A DNA stretch of 64,000 nt from Campylobacter sp. LR291e (GCF_008633915.1 NZ_VJNV01000001.1:1-64000), one strand, 5' to 3'. Counted from the stretch's first letter, positions 1-10,518 are shown. The notes: generated by a model from the sequence alone, not told the origin. Numbers and translations: made by a program.

Positions 1-221
1 AAAAATTAAAAAATTGTTTAATGCTTTAAAATTATAAATTTAAAGTATTAATATTACTTAAAACTATCACCTAAATCTCAAAAAATCATTAATTATAAAA
101 CTTTAATATGCTTTGTTGTAGCTTAAAAACATTTTTAATCCCAAAAAAGTTTGAAAAATACAAGTTTCAATACAAAAATTGATAATTTTTAAACTTTTTT
201 AAAGTTTATTAAAGGATAAAA
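1..221. other. AT-rich stretch upstream of the decayed cluster, no gene seen
   Basis: I see no convincing coding sequence here. The stretch is very AT-rich. It ends in an AAAGGATAAAA ribosome-binding-site-like sequence just before the ATG at 222, so it probably holds the old promoter and leader of the decayed operon. No well-formed promoter could be singled out. Confidence 0.4.
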
Positions 222-875
222 ATGAAAATAACAGTTGTGATTCTAGTTAAGGCAAATTCATCAAGATTGCCAAATAAAAATATCTTACCCTTTGGAGAAA
301 ATGAAAATTCGCTTACAAGAAAAATTATATAGGTAAAAGATTCAAAAATATTTTCAAGTATCATTGTAAGTAGTGGTAGTGAGCTTATACTTGATATGGC
401 TAAAAATATGGAAGTTGAAGTGATTTTGTGTCCCAAAAATATGCTGATAAAAGCAGACTATTTGGCGAATTTTTGATTTATTTGTGCGATATTATAAAAA
501 ATGGACATTTAGCACAGACTTGTGCTATTTCACCTTTTTTATATGAAAAATTAATGCAAGAAAAAAATTAAGTTACGAAAATGCTTTGCAAAATGATTTT
601 GATAGCTTGATAACTTAAGCATTATGTGCTTTATGATAAAGGTCCATTAAATTATAAAATGGGTTTAAAACATAAAAATTCGTAAGATTTAAAGCATTTT
701 GATTTATTTACAAATGGAATTTTATTTGCCCTATTAATAATATGAAAATTTGGCATTATAATTATGGTCCTAGGGTTTTTCGTTTTGAAGTTAATCAAAA
801 AAAAGTATTGATATAAAATATGATTATTTAGCAATATTTGGTTTTCTATATGAAAATAAGCTTACGAGAGTATAA
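222..875 (+). pseudogene. Decayed acylneuraminate-type cytidylyltransferase (NeuA/PtmB-like)
   Basis: From the ATG at 222 the frame reads MKITVVILVKANSSRLPNKN, the N-terminal nucleotide-binding signature of CMP-sialic-acid-type synthetases (KxxSxRLPxKN). It then meets a stop near 331. Family-like text continues in shifting frames (SIIVSSGSELILDMAK, then FICPINNMKIWHYNYGPRVF near the end), ending at the TAA at 873-875. At least four lesions are needed to explain the breaks. Intact members activate nonulosonic acids with CTP for flagellin or surface glycans. An AAAGGATAAAA ribosome-binding site survives upstream. The next dead gene starts directly after the stop, so these were an operon. The family call is from motifs only; the exact sugar is unknown. 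Confidence 0.7.
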
Positions 876-1626
876 ATGTATAAATTTATACTTTTTGCCT
901 ATTTTGTTAAGTTGCGTCTTGAAAATTTGAGACGTAATTTCAGCAATATAATTCAAGTAGATTTCTAGGAAAGTCTTTGGGTGATATTTTAGGTAAGTTT
1001 ATGATTTGGTGGGTTTATCAAAATGCTAAAAAATCAAATATTAAAAAATAGTAGTTGCTAGTGACAATGAAAGAATAATAAAAGTTTGTGAAGACATTTT
1101 AATCCCTTGTATAAAAACCAATGAATTTGAAAGTGCTACTTCTAAGATTCATGCAGTTAGTTTAATTGAAAATGCAGATTTTATATGCAAATTAACGCAG
1201 ATGAATCATTGCTTAGTGCTAGTTTAATAAATAAAATTTTATCAAATAAGCAAATTATACATAATAAAGAATATGTTTTAAATTTAATTCGCAAGCTTAT
1301 TTATATGCTTGATAGTTCAAATATAAAGATTGTTTTTGATGAATATTTAAGGCCTTATATATATCTAGAATGTCTATTTTATATCATTTAAAAGGATTAA
1401 TTTTAGTTATTATAAATATATAGGAGTTTTAGCTTATAACAAAAAGGCTTTAGAATTTTTTGTAAATACTAAACAAGGTTATTTAGAAAGCATTGAAGGA
1501 CTTGAAACGTTGAGATTTATTGAAAATAATAAAGAATTTATTTATGTAAAGGTTGAAGAATGTAAAAGTTTATCTGTTTATACTTTGAAAGATTTAGATA
1601 TGATAAGAATCACAATGAATGCATAA
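876..1626 (+). pseudogene. Decayed KdsB-like cytidylyltransferase
   Basis: Recognisable pieces are LGKSLGDILGKFMIWWVYQN, VVASDNERIIKVCED, then NADESLLSASLINKIL, then YYKYIGVLAYNKKALEFF and IEGLETLRFIENN near the end. Their order matches CMP-KDO synthetase (KdsB): the GKP/MIxxV loop, the VATDDERI motif, and the C-terminal YxYxGxxAY and LExLRxxEN segments. The text needs several frame changes and an in-frame stop near 1070. The frame ends with TAA at 1624-1626. A KdsB-like enzyme outside the core LPS genes would be expected to activate a KDO-like or other keto sugar for a surface glycan. This copy cannot make protein. Confidence 0.75.
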
Positions 1627-1638
1627 AATGAAGGTCTT

Positions 1639-3199
1639 ATGATAACACAAAAAAACAAACTTCTTTTGTGTTTTGCTTCAACCGTAGGACATTTAAATTT
1701 AATAGAATATCATTTGCAAATTTTAAAACTACTTGGTTTTAAAGATGAAAATATAGTATTTGCATTAAAAAAGATTGGGTTTTAAATTTTGAAAAATTAA
1801 ATCTTGGTGTTGAAATTTTAGAAGTTGATAATATTAATAAAAAAAGCTTTAATGTTTTATTTTTGTAAAATAAAACATTTTTAAACGGACTTTTAATAAT
1901 CAATGGCAATACATTTTTTGAGCTTAAATATATAGAAAGATTGATTTTAATAGTGATTAAATAAAGGTTTTAGTAGAAAAAAAGAAATAGTTTTTATACA
2001 AAGGGTTTATCGCTTATTGTAGAAAAGGATGAAATAAAGTAAGTGCTAAAAAGCAGATAATTTTACCTTGGATTGCATATTATGGGGCTATGTATCTTAA
2101 TGATAAAGATATTTTAAAGCTTAAAAAGCAAATAAAGTATTAAATTTGCCTTATATTGAAGTTTTAGTTAATCATCTTTTGATTAGACCTAAAAAAATAG
2201 ATATTAATAAGACAAATGATAAAGAACTTAAGGGTGATTTTTTTGCTGGACTTTTTAAGATAAATATTAAAAAATTTGCTGATACAAATGGAAATGAAAA
2301 ATTAATAGCAAAGATTAGGTAGCTTAAAGCCGTATCAAAGAATTTGCAAAATCACTTGCCTATTATTTTAGATTATAAGATTAGTGACAATGAATCGTGG
2401 TTTTCAATGCCTTTTTATGATTTATAAAATTTAAGAAAAAAGATTATTGAGAATAAATTTTCTACTGAAAAAATTTTATATTTTAATTTTTAAAATTTAT
2501 ATAAGATTGTTTTATTTAAAGCAAATAGTAATTTGGTTGACGCAAAGCATTTTCAAAGGGTTTTTAAAAGACTTGAAAAGATAAAAAATATCAAAGCTTT
2601 TGATTTAATATTAAAAAGTAAAAGTATAAAGATTAATAATAAAACTTATCCAAATTTATTAAATTTAGTACAAATTTTACATAGTTTTGAACAAAAAATA
2701 CGCTTTTTTAGTCTAAAAAATTTAGTAATGTGCATGGAATTTTACACTTTCAAAATATGTTAATTGACGATGATAACGATGATTTTATTTAACTGTTTCT
2801 AGAGATGAGTTAGAAGGGTATGATATATACCATAATTTTGGAAAATTATGGTATTTTTTTTGATGGACTTTATGATTTAATACGTACAGATCTTTCAAAG
2901 GCAAGTTTAATTGCAATAAGTAAAGTGTAGTGAATTTATACTTAAATTAGGTGATGAAAAATTGCTTTTAAATTATGCAAAGATTAAAAAAAGCAATGCG
3001 AAAACTTATCGTAAAATATCCTTTGTCACAATATGAATATTATGAATTAAAAATAAAATTTACACAAACTATGCATTTTTCATAGTTAATGTGGTTTCAT
3101 TTAAAATATGATGAAAAAGAAAGTCGTGCTTTGTGCCTTTATTTAACAGCTATTTTGCTTAATTTTGATTTAGTAAAATCGCTTAACGGGGCTTTATAG
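1639..3199 (+). pseudogene. Decayed protein with a phosphotransferase (APH/choline-kinase-like) domain
   Basis: The N-terminal part (MITQKNKLLLCFASTVGHLN) is not recognised. The second half resembles aminoglycoside-phosphotransferase/choline-kinase folds: a degraded catalytic-loop piece near 2730-2800 (NM-LIDDDNDDF), then DELEGYDIYHNFGKLWYFF, like the HGDLxxxNIL...D and RGExxGYDIYxDFGKL segments of sugar-linked kinases. It has many stops and at least six frame changes, ending at TAG 3197-3199. In surface-glycan clusters such kinases phosphorylate a sugar or an amino alcohol. The remnant lies between a KdsB-like and a phosphoribosyltransferase-like remnant. Function of the ancestor is inference. 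Confidence 0.5.
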
Positions 3200-3202
3200 A
3201 AA

Positions 3203-4327
3203 ATGCATTTTAATTTATATTTGTTGTTTGTATATTTTATTGGTGCAAAAATATTACTAAAAACTTTGCCTAAAATACTAGAATACGTTTTGCTAGATAA
3301 AATAAATTATTTACATAATAAACTTGAAAAATATTTAAAAAGACAATTAAATGATAAATTTGCAATAATTCCAAGACAAGATTAAAAAAATATCTTAGTG
3401 TGCTTAATTCAAAAAGCATTATTATTTTAAAGAATGATTTTTTGCTTTATAAAGAATTATTAAAAAAATACAAAAACATTAATATAATTATATTAGAACA
3501 GACAAATAACTTTAATTTTAAAAAGTTTTATAGTATCATTTTTATAAAATATTCAAAGCTATGTGCCTTTGATGAAAAACAAGATGAAATTTGTAAAGGT
3601 TAAATTTTAGCCGATGAGTTTGCATATAAACTTTGTTTATATGTTATAAATGGTGAAACAATTAATTTTAATTGTTTAGATAAAGACATTATAAGCTATA
3701 AACAAAAATATTGTTCTTTAAGATTGTTATATAAAAATGATGCAAATGATATTATTTTTTAATCAAAATGTAGGTGATTTTCGTATTAACTTAGAAAAAA
3801 AATTGGCAATATTTTTAAACAAAGATAATTTAAAAATATTGATTATATAGTGCTTGTGCTATCAAGCGGGATATTTTATGTTGTTGGTTTATCGTCCTAC
3901 CTTCAAATTTCATTTTTACCAGCTTTAAAAAAAAGATACAAGTAAGCGAAAGGGCTTTTGAGATTGAAAATGTAGAAAGAGTTATCTTTATAAAAATATG
4001 TAACTTAGTTTTCATTTGCTTGAAAATAAAAAAAATCATTCTTGTTGATGAGGCTATTTTTACAGGTGCTATTAAAGTTGATATGTTATAATTGCAAGAT
4101 AGTAAGGTAGATGAAATTCATTTAGCCTTGCTTTCTCCAAAATGTTTTAATAAATGTCCTTATTTAGTCTAATCTTAAAGAATATTATTGCTTAATAAAA
4201 TTAAGAAGATTTTATTGAAAAATATTTTAATGTTAAATCTGTTAATTTTTTGCCTTTATTAGAATATGAAAAAACATTAAAAAATATAAATGAAAATTTA
4301 TATTATGAATGCTTTAAAGATATATAA
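3203..4327 (+). pseudogene. Decayed phosphoribosyltransferase-like gene
   Basis: Two open pieces (60 and 67 codons) and shifted fragments can be joined. The best signature is KIIILVDEAIFTGAIKVDML followed by DSKVDEIHLALLSPKCFNKC, matching the PRPP loop and following strand of amidophosphoribosyltransferase-type enzymes (VDDSIVRGTT ... GAKEVHxxxxSP). An upstream fragment with FLPALKK and ERAFEIENVERV fits the preceding hood/strand region. The frame ends with TAA at 4325-4327, overlapping the ATG of the next dead gene by one base, a typical coupled-operon junction. Specific activity cannot be deduced. Confidence 0.55.
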
Positions 4328-4843
4328 TGTTTAGTGCTATTATTCCAATTAGAAAACAAAAGATAATTTATAAATAAGGTCTTTAAATCACGCAAATTTA
4401 TTGCAAATAAAGATAGATTTTTTGAAAAGAAATTGATTTAATTAGTGAAATTATTATAGCTAGTAATGACAAGAATTTACAAAAATATATTGATTTAATG
4501 CAGGTTAAATTTATTTTAGAAATAAAAAAAAGTGGCGATAATATAGAATTTATGACTAAAACATTGCTTTAAATTTAAAAAATGAACACATAATTTATAC
4601 ACCTTATGCTACTTCTTTGTTTGATACAAAGCAGATTAAAAATGATATTGATGAGTATTTGAATTTAGATTTTAGTATTTATGATTCTTTAATTACTTGT
4701 GTTATTTCACAATCTTTTATTTTATAAAAATGGTCCTTTGCATTTTAACGCACATTTTTATACAAATTTAAAAAATCTTTCTAAGCTATATTATTGGTAA
4801 ATGGTTGTTTTATTATGTCAAAACAATTAGCTTTAAAATATAA
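4327..4843 (+). pseudogene. Decayed second cytidylyltransferase-like gene
   Basis: The start MFSAIIPIRK is followed after frame breaks by DLISEIIIASNDKNLQKYID, then HIIYTPYATSLFDTKQIKND and later KNGPLHFNAHFYTN. This follows the layout of CMP-sugar/NeuA-like nucleotidyltransferases (AIIPxRxxSxxxxxKN; EIIVASND; a TSPL region). The gene has multiple stops and frameshifts, and its 3' end runs into the aldolase-like remnant. Two NeuA-like remnants and one KdsB-like remnant in a single cluster suggest more than one CTP-activated sugar was once made here, which is an inference. Confidence 0.55.
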
Positions 4844-5784
4844 ATATCAATTGTAGATTATACTTTAAGGGATGGTGTTTATATTAACAAGGGCTTTTTA
4901 GTGAAGAAAAAAATTAAAGCAATTATTCAAGGCTTGATAATTTCTAAAATAGACATTATTTAGATTGGTTTTTTGCAAGATTGCACTGCCAATAAAAATG
5001 CTATTTTTTAATAGTATAAAGATATCGATACTATTTTAAAAGAATTTGATAAAAAAGAGTCTAAAATTTCTATGATGATTAGAGTAGATAGATGCGAATT
5101 TTCAAAATTTCAAAGTTTTAAATATATAAACTTTGCAATAATAGCCCTTTATAAAGAATATTTAAAAGAGGTTAAAAAATACGCTACTTAGGCTATAAAC
5201 TTTTTTAATCCAATAGCTATTATAAAATATAACAAGGATGATATTAAATTTTTGCTTGATGAGTGTTTACAATTAGAATCTTTTGGAATCTCTCCTGTAG
5301 ATACCTTTGGAAGTTTTAACTTAGAAAATTTTAACTCAATTTTACAAATTTTTGATGAAAATATACCTAATAATTTTACACTTACACCAAAACTTAAATT
5401 TAGCCTTGCCCTTAGCTTTAAAGGCAAAAGAAAGTATTAAAAATAAAAAAACTTGTTATCGATTGTTCTATTAGTGGTATGGCTATGGTAATTTGCCAAC
5501 TGAACTTTTAGCTGGTTTTGTTAATGATTATGACAAAGAACTTTTGTTTGATTTAAGTGAACCTTGTAAGGAATTTAAAAAGATAAATGAATGAGGATAT
5601 AATCCAATTTATGCTTATAGTGCCTTGCTAAATATAGATAGAACATATCCTAAGTTATTTTTTAGAAAAAAGCTTTGTTGGTGCTAAAAATATAGCATTG
5701 CAAAAACTTGTAAAGGAAAAAAACTTATGAGATAAATTCGAACTTATAAATGCACAAAATACTATTAAGGAAATTAAATTTTAA
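4844..5784 (+). pseudogene. Decayed DRE-TIM aldolase/HMGL-like gene
   Basis: VDYTLRDGVYINKGF followed by ISKIDII-IGFLQD is the N-terminal metal/substrate motif of the DRE-TIM metallolyase superfamily (HMG-CoA lyase, 4-hydroxy-2-oxovalerate aldolase). Later pieces are NFFNPIAIIKYNKDDIKFLL, ECLQLESFGISPVDTFGSFN (62-codon open piece at 5252) and a degraded GNLPTELLAGFVND motif. Stops and frame changes occur throughout. The last readable frame ends with TAA at 5782-5784, inside the terminator hairpin. Aldolases of this type occur in some bacterial polysaccharide clusters, where they would make or cleave a keto-acid unit; the ancestral substrate is unknown. Confidence 0.65.
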
Positions 5785-5794
5785 TTTCCTTAAT
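5764..5794. terminator. Bidirectional hairpin terminator between the decayed cluster and accA
   Basis: A near-perfect inverted repeat, ATTAAGGAAATTAA pairing with TTAATTTCCTTAAT, with a loop of about three bases. The stem is AT-rich with two central G-C pairs. It lies exactly between the end of the + strand decayed cluster and the 3' end of accA on the - strand, so it can serve both. Confidence 0.75.
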
Positions 5795-5808
5795 TTAGTA
5801 ACTTTTTT

Positions 5809-6762
5809 CTACTTTTCCTTTAAATTCACTTCGTTATAAGCCCCAAGTTGGAGAATTTTTTGCATTCTAGCTGCAACTAGTTCTCGCACGTCCATTTTTT
5901 GAAGTTTATCAAGGGATTTTTTAACATAATCAGCTATCATAACAGCAGCAGCTTCTTTGTTTCTATGAGCCCCGTTAGTTGGTTCGTTTATCACATCATC
6001 AATTAAACCCTGTGCCTTTAAATCATCAGCCGTTACTTTCATAGCCTTAGTAGCCGCCTCGCTTTTTGTAGGGTCATTCCATAAAATAGCAGCACATCCT
6101 TCAGGTGATATCACAGAAAAAACCGAATTTTTCATCATTGCTAATTTATCAGCAACGCCTATAGCTAGGGCCCCTCCACTACCTCCTTCTCCAATTACAA
6201 CAGCGATTGTAGGGGTTTGCAAGTCGCTAAGTTCGTATAAATTCGTAGCAATGGCCTCGCTTTGTCCTCTTTCTTCTGCCCCTATGCCAGGGTAAGCCCC
6301 CGGGGTGTCTATTAAAAACAAGATAGGAATTTTAAATTTTTCAGCCATTCTAGCTACCCTTAAAGCCTTTCGGTAGCCCTCAGGATGAGGCATTCCAAAA
6401 TTTCTAGCTATTTTTTCCTTAGTTCCTCTTCCCTTTTGTTCGGCTATTACTATGATTTTTTTATCGCTTAAATAGCCCATAAAGCACACTATAGCAGGGT
6501 CATCCCTAAATGTTCTATCTCCATGAATTTCATAAGCATCGCTTAAAATAAGCTCTATGTAATCTAGTGCATAAGGTCTATCAGGGTGACGAGCAAGTTG
6601 AAGACGTTGAAAGTCGCTTAAATTTTTATATGTTTTTGAAATTTCTTTTTCTAAATTTTTTTTCAAAATAGCAACAGCATCGCTATCGCCTTTAATTTGT
6701 GCATTTATAATATCTTCGTCAATTTGTTGAATATTTTTTTCAAAATCTAAATAAGAAGCCAT
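5809..6762 (-). CDS. accA: Acetyl-CoA carboxylase carboxyltransferase subunit alpha
   Basis: 317 residues, the usual length. AccA and AccD transfer CO2 from carboxybiotin-BCCP to acetyl-CoA, giving malonyl-CoA, the first step of fatty acid synthesis. Visible family segments: an N-terminal coiled region ([15 protein letters not shown]), [11 protein letters not shown], the [12 protein letters not shown] strand, the oxyanion segment [16 protein letters not shown], and [10 protein letters not shown]. The start ATG at 6762 lies one base after the fabF stop, so the two genes are co-transcribed and probably translationally coupled with acpP and fabF. In C. jejuni these three genes are also neighbours. 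The reading frame is intact. Confidence 0.97.
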   Translation of the reverse strand: MASYLDFEKNIQQIDEDIINAQIKGDSDAVAILKKNLEKEISKTYKNLSDFQRLQLARHPDRPYALDYIELILSDAYEIHGDRTFRDDPAIVCFMGYLSDKKIIVIAEQKGRGTKEKIARNFGMPHPEGYRKALRVARMAEKFKIPILFLIDTPGAYPGIGAEERGQSEAIATNLYELSDLQTPTIAVVIGEGGSGGALAIGVADKLAMMKNSVFSVISPEGCAAILWNDPTKSEAATKAMKVTADDLKAQGLIDDVINEPTNGAHRNKEAAAVMIADYVKKSLDKLQKMDVRELVAARMQKILQLGAYNEVNLKEK

Positions 6763-6763
6763 T

Positions 6764-7978
6764 TTACTCTACTTTTTTAAAAATTATACTACCATTTGTA
6801 CCACCAAAGCCAAAAGAATTACTCATCACTACTTGTAAATTTGTCTCTTTTGCCTTGTTTGGCACATAGTCAAGGTCACATTCTTCATCTTTAATAAATT
6901 GATTTATAGTAGGTGGAACTATATTTTTATTTAAAGCCATAATGCTAATAACAGCCTCAATAGCCCCAGCAGCACCCAGGCAATGACCAATCTGTCCCTT
7001 TGTAGAACTAATCAAAGGAATTTTATCCTTAAAAACTGCCTTAATTGCTGCAGTTTCGTTTTTATCATTTACAGGGGTTGAGGTACCATGGGCGTTTATG
7101 TAATCTACATTAACATTACCAGCCATTTTCAAAGCCTTTTGCATAGCCATCATAGGACCTTCAAGGGTTGGCGATGTGATATGATAAGCATCAGCACTTT
7201 CACCAAAGCCTATTAACTCAGCATAAATTTTAGCCCCTCTTTTTTTAGCCTCTTCGTATTCTTCAAATACTAAAGCCCCGGCACCCTCACCCATTACAAA
7301 GCCATCTCTTTCCTTATCAAAGGGCCTAGACGCAGTGGCAGGGTCATCATTTCTAGTAGATAAGGCTTTCATAGCAGCAAATCCACCAATGCCTACAGGA
7401 CAAATGGCAGCTTCTGCCCCCACTACTAGCATCTTACTAGCACAGCCTAAAACTATGCTTTTATAGGCCTCGCCTACTGCATGCGTACCTGCGGCACAAG
7501 CTGTAACGCAAGATATATTTGGTCCTTTTAATTTATATTCTATAGAAATAATACCACCAAGCATATTTACAAGGGCGGAAGGAATGAAAAATGGGGAAAT
7601 TTTACGAGGTCCTCTTTGTTCGCAAATCACCGAATTTTTTTCTATATTCGGCAAGCCACCAATCCCAGCAGCTGAAACTACGCCAAAGTCATCTAAATTT
7701 AAATTCTCATCAAAATTTGCATCACTCATGGCCTCTTTTGCTGCTTTAATGCCAAGTTGTATAAAGCGGTCAATCTTCTTAATCTCTTTACCATCGACTA
7801 CTTGCAAGGGGTCAAAATTATCAATCTGCGCAGCGATTTGTACTGGAAATTCACTAGCATCAAAAAGGCTTATTTTTTTAACGCCACTTTTACCATCGCA
7901 GATATTTTTAAAAGAACTTTCCCTATCTAAACCAAGTGCATTTATCATTCCAATGCCTGTAACTACTACCCTTTTCAA
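6764..7978 (-). CDS. fabF: 3-oxoacyl-ACP synthase II
   Basis: 404-residue thiolase-fold condensing enzyme. It elongates acyl-ACP with malonyl-ACP. The active-site cysteine is about residue 161 in [17 protein letters not shown]. The two catalytic histidines sit in [13 protein letters not shown] (near 295) and [15 protein letters not shown] (near 335), with the preceding lysine present. The C-terminal [13 protein letters not shown] loop is intact. It lies between acpP (21-base gap) and accA (1-base gap) on the same strand. The complete Cys-His-His set supports an active enzyme. Confidence 0.97.
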   Translation of the reverse strand: MKRVVVTGIGMINALGLDRESSFKNICDGKSGVKKISLFDASEFPVQIAAQIDNFDPLQVVDGKEIKKIDRFIQLGIKAAKEAMSDANFDENLNLDDFGVVSAAGIGGLPNIEKNSVICEQRGPRKISPFFIPSALVNMLGGIISIEYKLKGPNISCVTACAAGTHAVGEAYKSIVLGCASKMLVVGAEAAICPVGIGGFAAMKALSTRNDDPATASRPFDKERDGFVMGEGAGALVFEEYEEAKKRGAKIYAELIGFGESADAYHITSPTLEGPMMAMQKALKMAGNVNVDYINAHGTSTPVNDKNETAAIKAVFKDKIPLISSTKGQIGHCLGAAGAIEAVISIMALNKNIVPPTINQFIKDEECDLDYVPNKAKETNLQVVMSNSFGFGGTNGSIIFKKVE

Positions 7979-7999
7979 GAATATTCTCCGGCTAAAAAA

Positions 8000-8233
8000 C
8001 TATTTTTTCAAATTTTCAATATAATTTACAACATCTTCTATTTTAATAAGCTTTTCAGCATCTGCATCAGGAATTTCAATCTCAAATTTTTCTTCTAAAG
8101 CCATGATTAACTCAACCACATCCAAAGAATCAGCACCTAAATCTTCAATAATCTTAGATTCAAGCTTAACAGCATCTGCATCTATACTTAACTGCTCTAC
8201 TACAACTGCTTTCACATCGTCAAATGTTGCCAT
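8000..8233 (-). CDS. acpP: Acyl carrier protein
   Basis: 77-residue acidic carrier. The phosphopantetheine attachment serine is about residue 36 in [19 protein letters not shown], the universal DSL motif. The protein carries growing acyl chains for FabF and the other Fab enzymes. The start is preceded by a strong AAGGAG ribosome-binding site. It is first in the acpP-fabF-accA run and divergent from tenA, so the promoter for all three should lie in the 106-base gap to 8340. Confidence 0.98.
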   Translation of the reverse strand: MATFDDVKAVVVEQLSIDADAVKLESKIIEDLGADSLDVVELIMALEEKFEIEIPDADAEKLIKIEDVVNYIENLKK

Positions 8234-8306
8234 TTGTTTCTCCTTAAAATAAATTTGAATTGCTATTTTACTATTAAAAAACTTAAAATTATTTATAGTT
8301 TTTTAT

Positions 8307-8312
8307 TATACT
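8307..8312 (+). promoter_or_regulatory. Possible -10 box for tenA
   Basis: TATACT lies 28 bases before the tenA ATG, in a T-rich context and without a clear -35. This resembles Campylobacter housekeeping promoters, which often lack a -35 box. It sits in the divergent acpP-tenA gap. Support is weak because the region is so AT-rich. No TPP riboswitch fold was seen before this thiamine-salvage gene. Confidence 0.35.
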
Positions 8313-8339
8313 ATTAAAAATCTAAAAAAAGGAAAGAAA

Positions 8340-9002
8340 ATGTTATTCAAAAATTTAATTAGCAAAAACACTGAAATTTGGGATTCTTACCTGCACCATG
8401 ACTTTGTAAAAAGGCTTGAGAATCAAAGTTTAGATAGGGAAAATTTTTTGTTTTATTTAAAGCAAGATTATCTTTATTTAATAAATTATGCAAAGTGTTA
8501 TGCAAGACTTGCTATAAATGCAAATAATGCTAAAGAACTTCGTTTTGCTATGAAATTTCAAAATTATATAATAAATGGCGAGTTAGAACTTCACAAAAGC
8601 ATTTTAAATTTAGGCATAGATGCAAATAACTTAAATTTAAAGGATGAAAGCTTAGTAAATTTAGCCTATACGCGTTATATGCTAAGCGTTGGAGAAAGTG
8701 GGGATTTTTTAGATATGTTAGTAGCACTTAGTTCTTGTGCTATAGGCTATGCTTATATAGGAAAGGAAATTTTTGAAAACTTAGGCGAAGAGACCTTAAA
8801 AACTCATATTTATAAAGAATGGATACTAACTTATGCAGGAGAGGAATTTCAAAGTGAAACTAAGGAATTTGAAGATTTTTTAAATTCTTATACTTCAAAG
8901 ATTAGCGAGACTAAATTTGAAAAATTAAGTCAAATTTTTCATGTAGTAACTAAGCTTGAAACTGCCTTTTGGCAACATGCCTTAGATAAAAAAATGTTTT
9001 AA
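8340..9002 (+). CDS. tenA: TenA-family thiaminase II / aminopyrimidine aminohydrolase
   Basis: 220 residues, all-helical TenA/THI-4 fold. The family hydrolyses amino-HMP and related breakdown products of thiamine for salvage. Candidate catalytic residues are present: Asp about 43 (KQDYLYL), Cys about 133 in ALSSCAIGYAYIG, Tyr 137, and Glu about 207 in TKLETAFWQHAL. AAAAAGGAAAGAA precedes the ATG. It is convergent with the DUF2920-type pseudogene, overlapping its 3' end by four bases. It stands alone, with no other thi gene in view, so a salvage role is more likely than de novo synthesis. Confidence 0.92.
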   Translation: MLFKNLISKNTEIWDSYLHHDFVKRLENQSLDRENFLFYLKQDYLYLINYAKCYARLAINANNAKELRFAMKFQNYIINGELELHKSILNLGIDANNLNLKDESLVNLAYTRYMLSVGESGDFLDMLVALSSCAIGYAYIGKEIFENLGEETLKTHIYKEWILTYAGEEFQSETKEFEDFLNSYTSKISETKFEKLSQIFHVVTKLETAFWQHALDKKMF

Positions 9003-10058
9003 GATTTTTTCTGGCATGTTAGTTTTATCTTATTTTTAGCTTCACTAAAATTATAAAAGTACTCATCCGTTTCATAAGTGATTTGTTTTTTTAGCTTTGG
9101 CGGGGTGTAATTCTTAAATTCTTCAAGCAGGGGTGGTAATTTCTTTTGTATAAGTGTCTTTAAGGACATAGCCATTCCATGCCTTAGGTTTTTAATAAAT
9201 TTGCCATCAATGTCTTTTTTATCTTTTGCCACAAATAAACGGGTCTCAAAGCCTAAATTTTTTAAACACTCATAAAGCTTAATCTTTTCATGATAAGGAG
9301 AAATATCTTTATCAAATATTGAATGATAAGAGATATATTTTGATTTTGGGTAAGCACTTTGAGTTTTTAAGTGTTCTTCATTTAGTATATTTCTAATTTG
9401 TCTACGAGAAGGTGAGAAAAAATAAGGGTGTTTTGAATTCATGGTCCATAAGGTTTTATCATGGAAAGAAGTTATAATATGATATTCATTAGTCTCGCGT
9501 GTATAGTGTATAAGTATCATTGAAGAAAATCTAGTATAATCTATCTCTTTTCCAAGTCCCATAATGCCAAAATTATTATATTCATTTCTAGCAGGTATTA
9601 AACTAGTACTAAGTTTTAGTATAAATTTGTTTAAAATCTTAGCTTCTTTTTTCATTTTTATAATATGGCAATTAATTCTTGCAATAGTATTTTTAATACT
9701 TTGTGTATCTTTTATATCATCATCACTTATAGGAAAATCAATACTCTTACACGCTGTTTTTAATATAAATTTATCTATATAATCATAATCTAGCGTGGCT
9801 CCAAGTGGTTCTATATTTGCAATACAATGATAATCCACACTGCAAACTGCTACTGGATATTCGCTAGTTGTAAATTTGGCTAGTTTGTCCTTATACTTAT
9901 GATTACTATCTTCTCCAAGCCCAGAAGATATAAAAAATAAGGCCTTTATCTCTTTTTCATCATCAAACCATAAATTAAAATGAAGTTTTGAGTCCCTTTT
10001 TTATGTTTAATTCTTCATCGTTACAACTTGTGATATTATAATCAAGCGTTTTTATTAT
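8999..10058 (-). pseudogene. DUF2920-type protein (likely the Campylobacter '617' family), 5' frameshift and lost start
   Basis: A 279-codon open frame begins at a GTG (9838), but clear homologous coding continues upstream: KLHFNLWFDDEKEI, FISSGLGEDSNHKYKD and SEYPVAVCSVDYHC, up to a TAA near 10001. In another frame the true N-terminus follows (DYNITSCNDEELNI). The frames join by removing one A from the A6 run at 9997-10002. The place expected for the start reads ATA (10053-10055), right at the stop of the upstream gene. DUF2920 proteins in Campylobacter accompany maf/flagellin-glycosylation genes; their biochemical role is not known to me. Two 5' lesions make this copy non-functional unless the A-run slips and an odd start is used. 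Confidence 0.65.
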
Positions 10059-10462
10059 TCTTTAAAACTTTCAAAGGAATTATCAAGCCCTTGTTTTCTT
10101 GCACTTAAATTTGCTAGATAAAAAACTTCAAAGTTAGGATTTTCAGGGCTTTCATATAAATTTTTTAAACTTGGATATTTTTTAAACATGGCTTCTTTTA
10201 CTATTTTATTATCTTCAAAAATAGCATTTGCCCTTAATCTTAAAAAGGTCCCTTCCTTGTCGCAATTACAAAATTCTATGCCATTGTGATTTTTAATATG
10301 CTTAAAAAGCCCCTTAGTATTTGAGGTGCAAAAATATATTTTATTGTCAAATAAAAGTGGACTTTGCATAGGTCTTAGTCTAGGATTACCACAAGTTCCA
10401 AGCGTAGCTAAAAAGCAAGGACCATTTTCATCTAAAAATTTGTATATATATTCTAAATTCAT
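10055..10462 (-). CDS. Pyridoxamine 5'-phosphate oxidase-family (FMN-binding split barrel) protein
   Basis: 135 residues. The start EYIYKFLDENGPCFLATLG, then GNPRLRPMQSPLLFDNKIYF, CTSNTKGLFKHIKNHNGIEF and FLRLRANAIFEDN, match small PPOX-class flavoproteins. These bind FMN or a related cofactor as dimers and reduce or oxidise diverse small molecules. The real PdxH is longer and has other motifs, so no vitamin B6 role is claimed. ATG at 10462 follows a short leader containing AAGGAAA. Its stop overlaps the expected start of the DUF2920-type gene, implying co-transcription. Confidence 0.85.
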   Translation of the reverse strand: MNLEYIYKFLDENGPCFLATLGTCGNPRLRPMQSPLLFDNKIYFCTSNTKGLFKHIKNHNGIEFCNCDKEGTFLRLRANAIFEDNKIVKEAMFKKYPSLKNLYESPENPNFEVFYLANLSARKQGLDNSFESFKE

Positions 10463-10518
10463 GTTGTTTCCTTTTATAAAAAATTTTCTTAGTAATTTTA
10501 ACTTAAATTCTTAACAAT

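Noticed and set aside
209-834. Small - strand open frames over the decayed cytidylyltransferase
   Set aside because: The + strand carries the family motifs; the - strand text is low-complexity hydrophobic shadow.
8234-8339. TPP riboswitch before tenA
   Set aside because: No thi-box sequence or fold in the 106-base gap, which is almost pure A/T.
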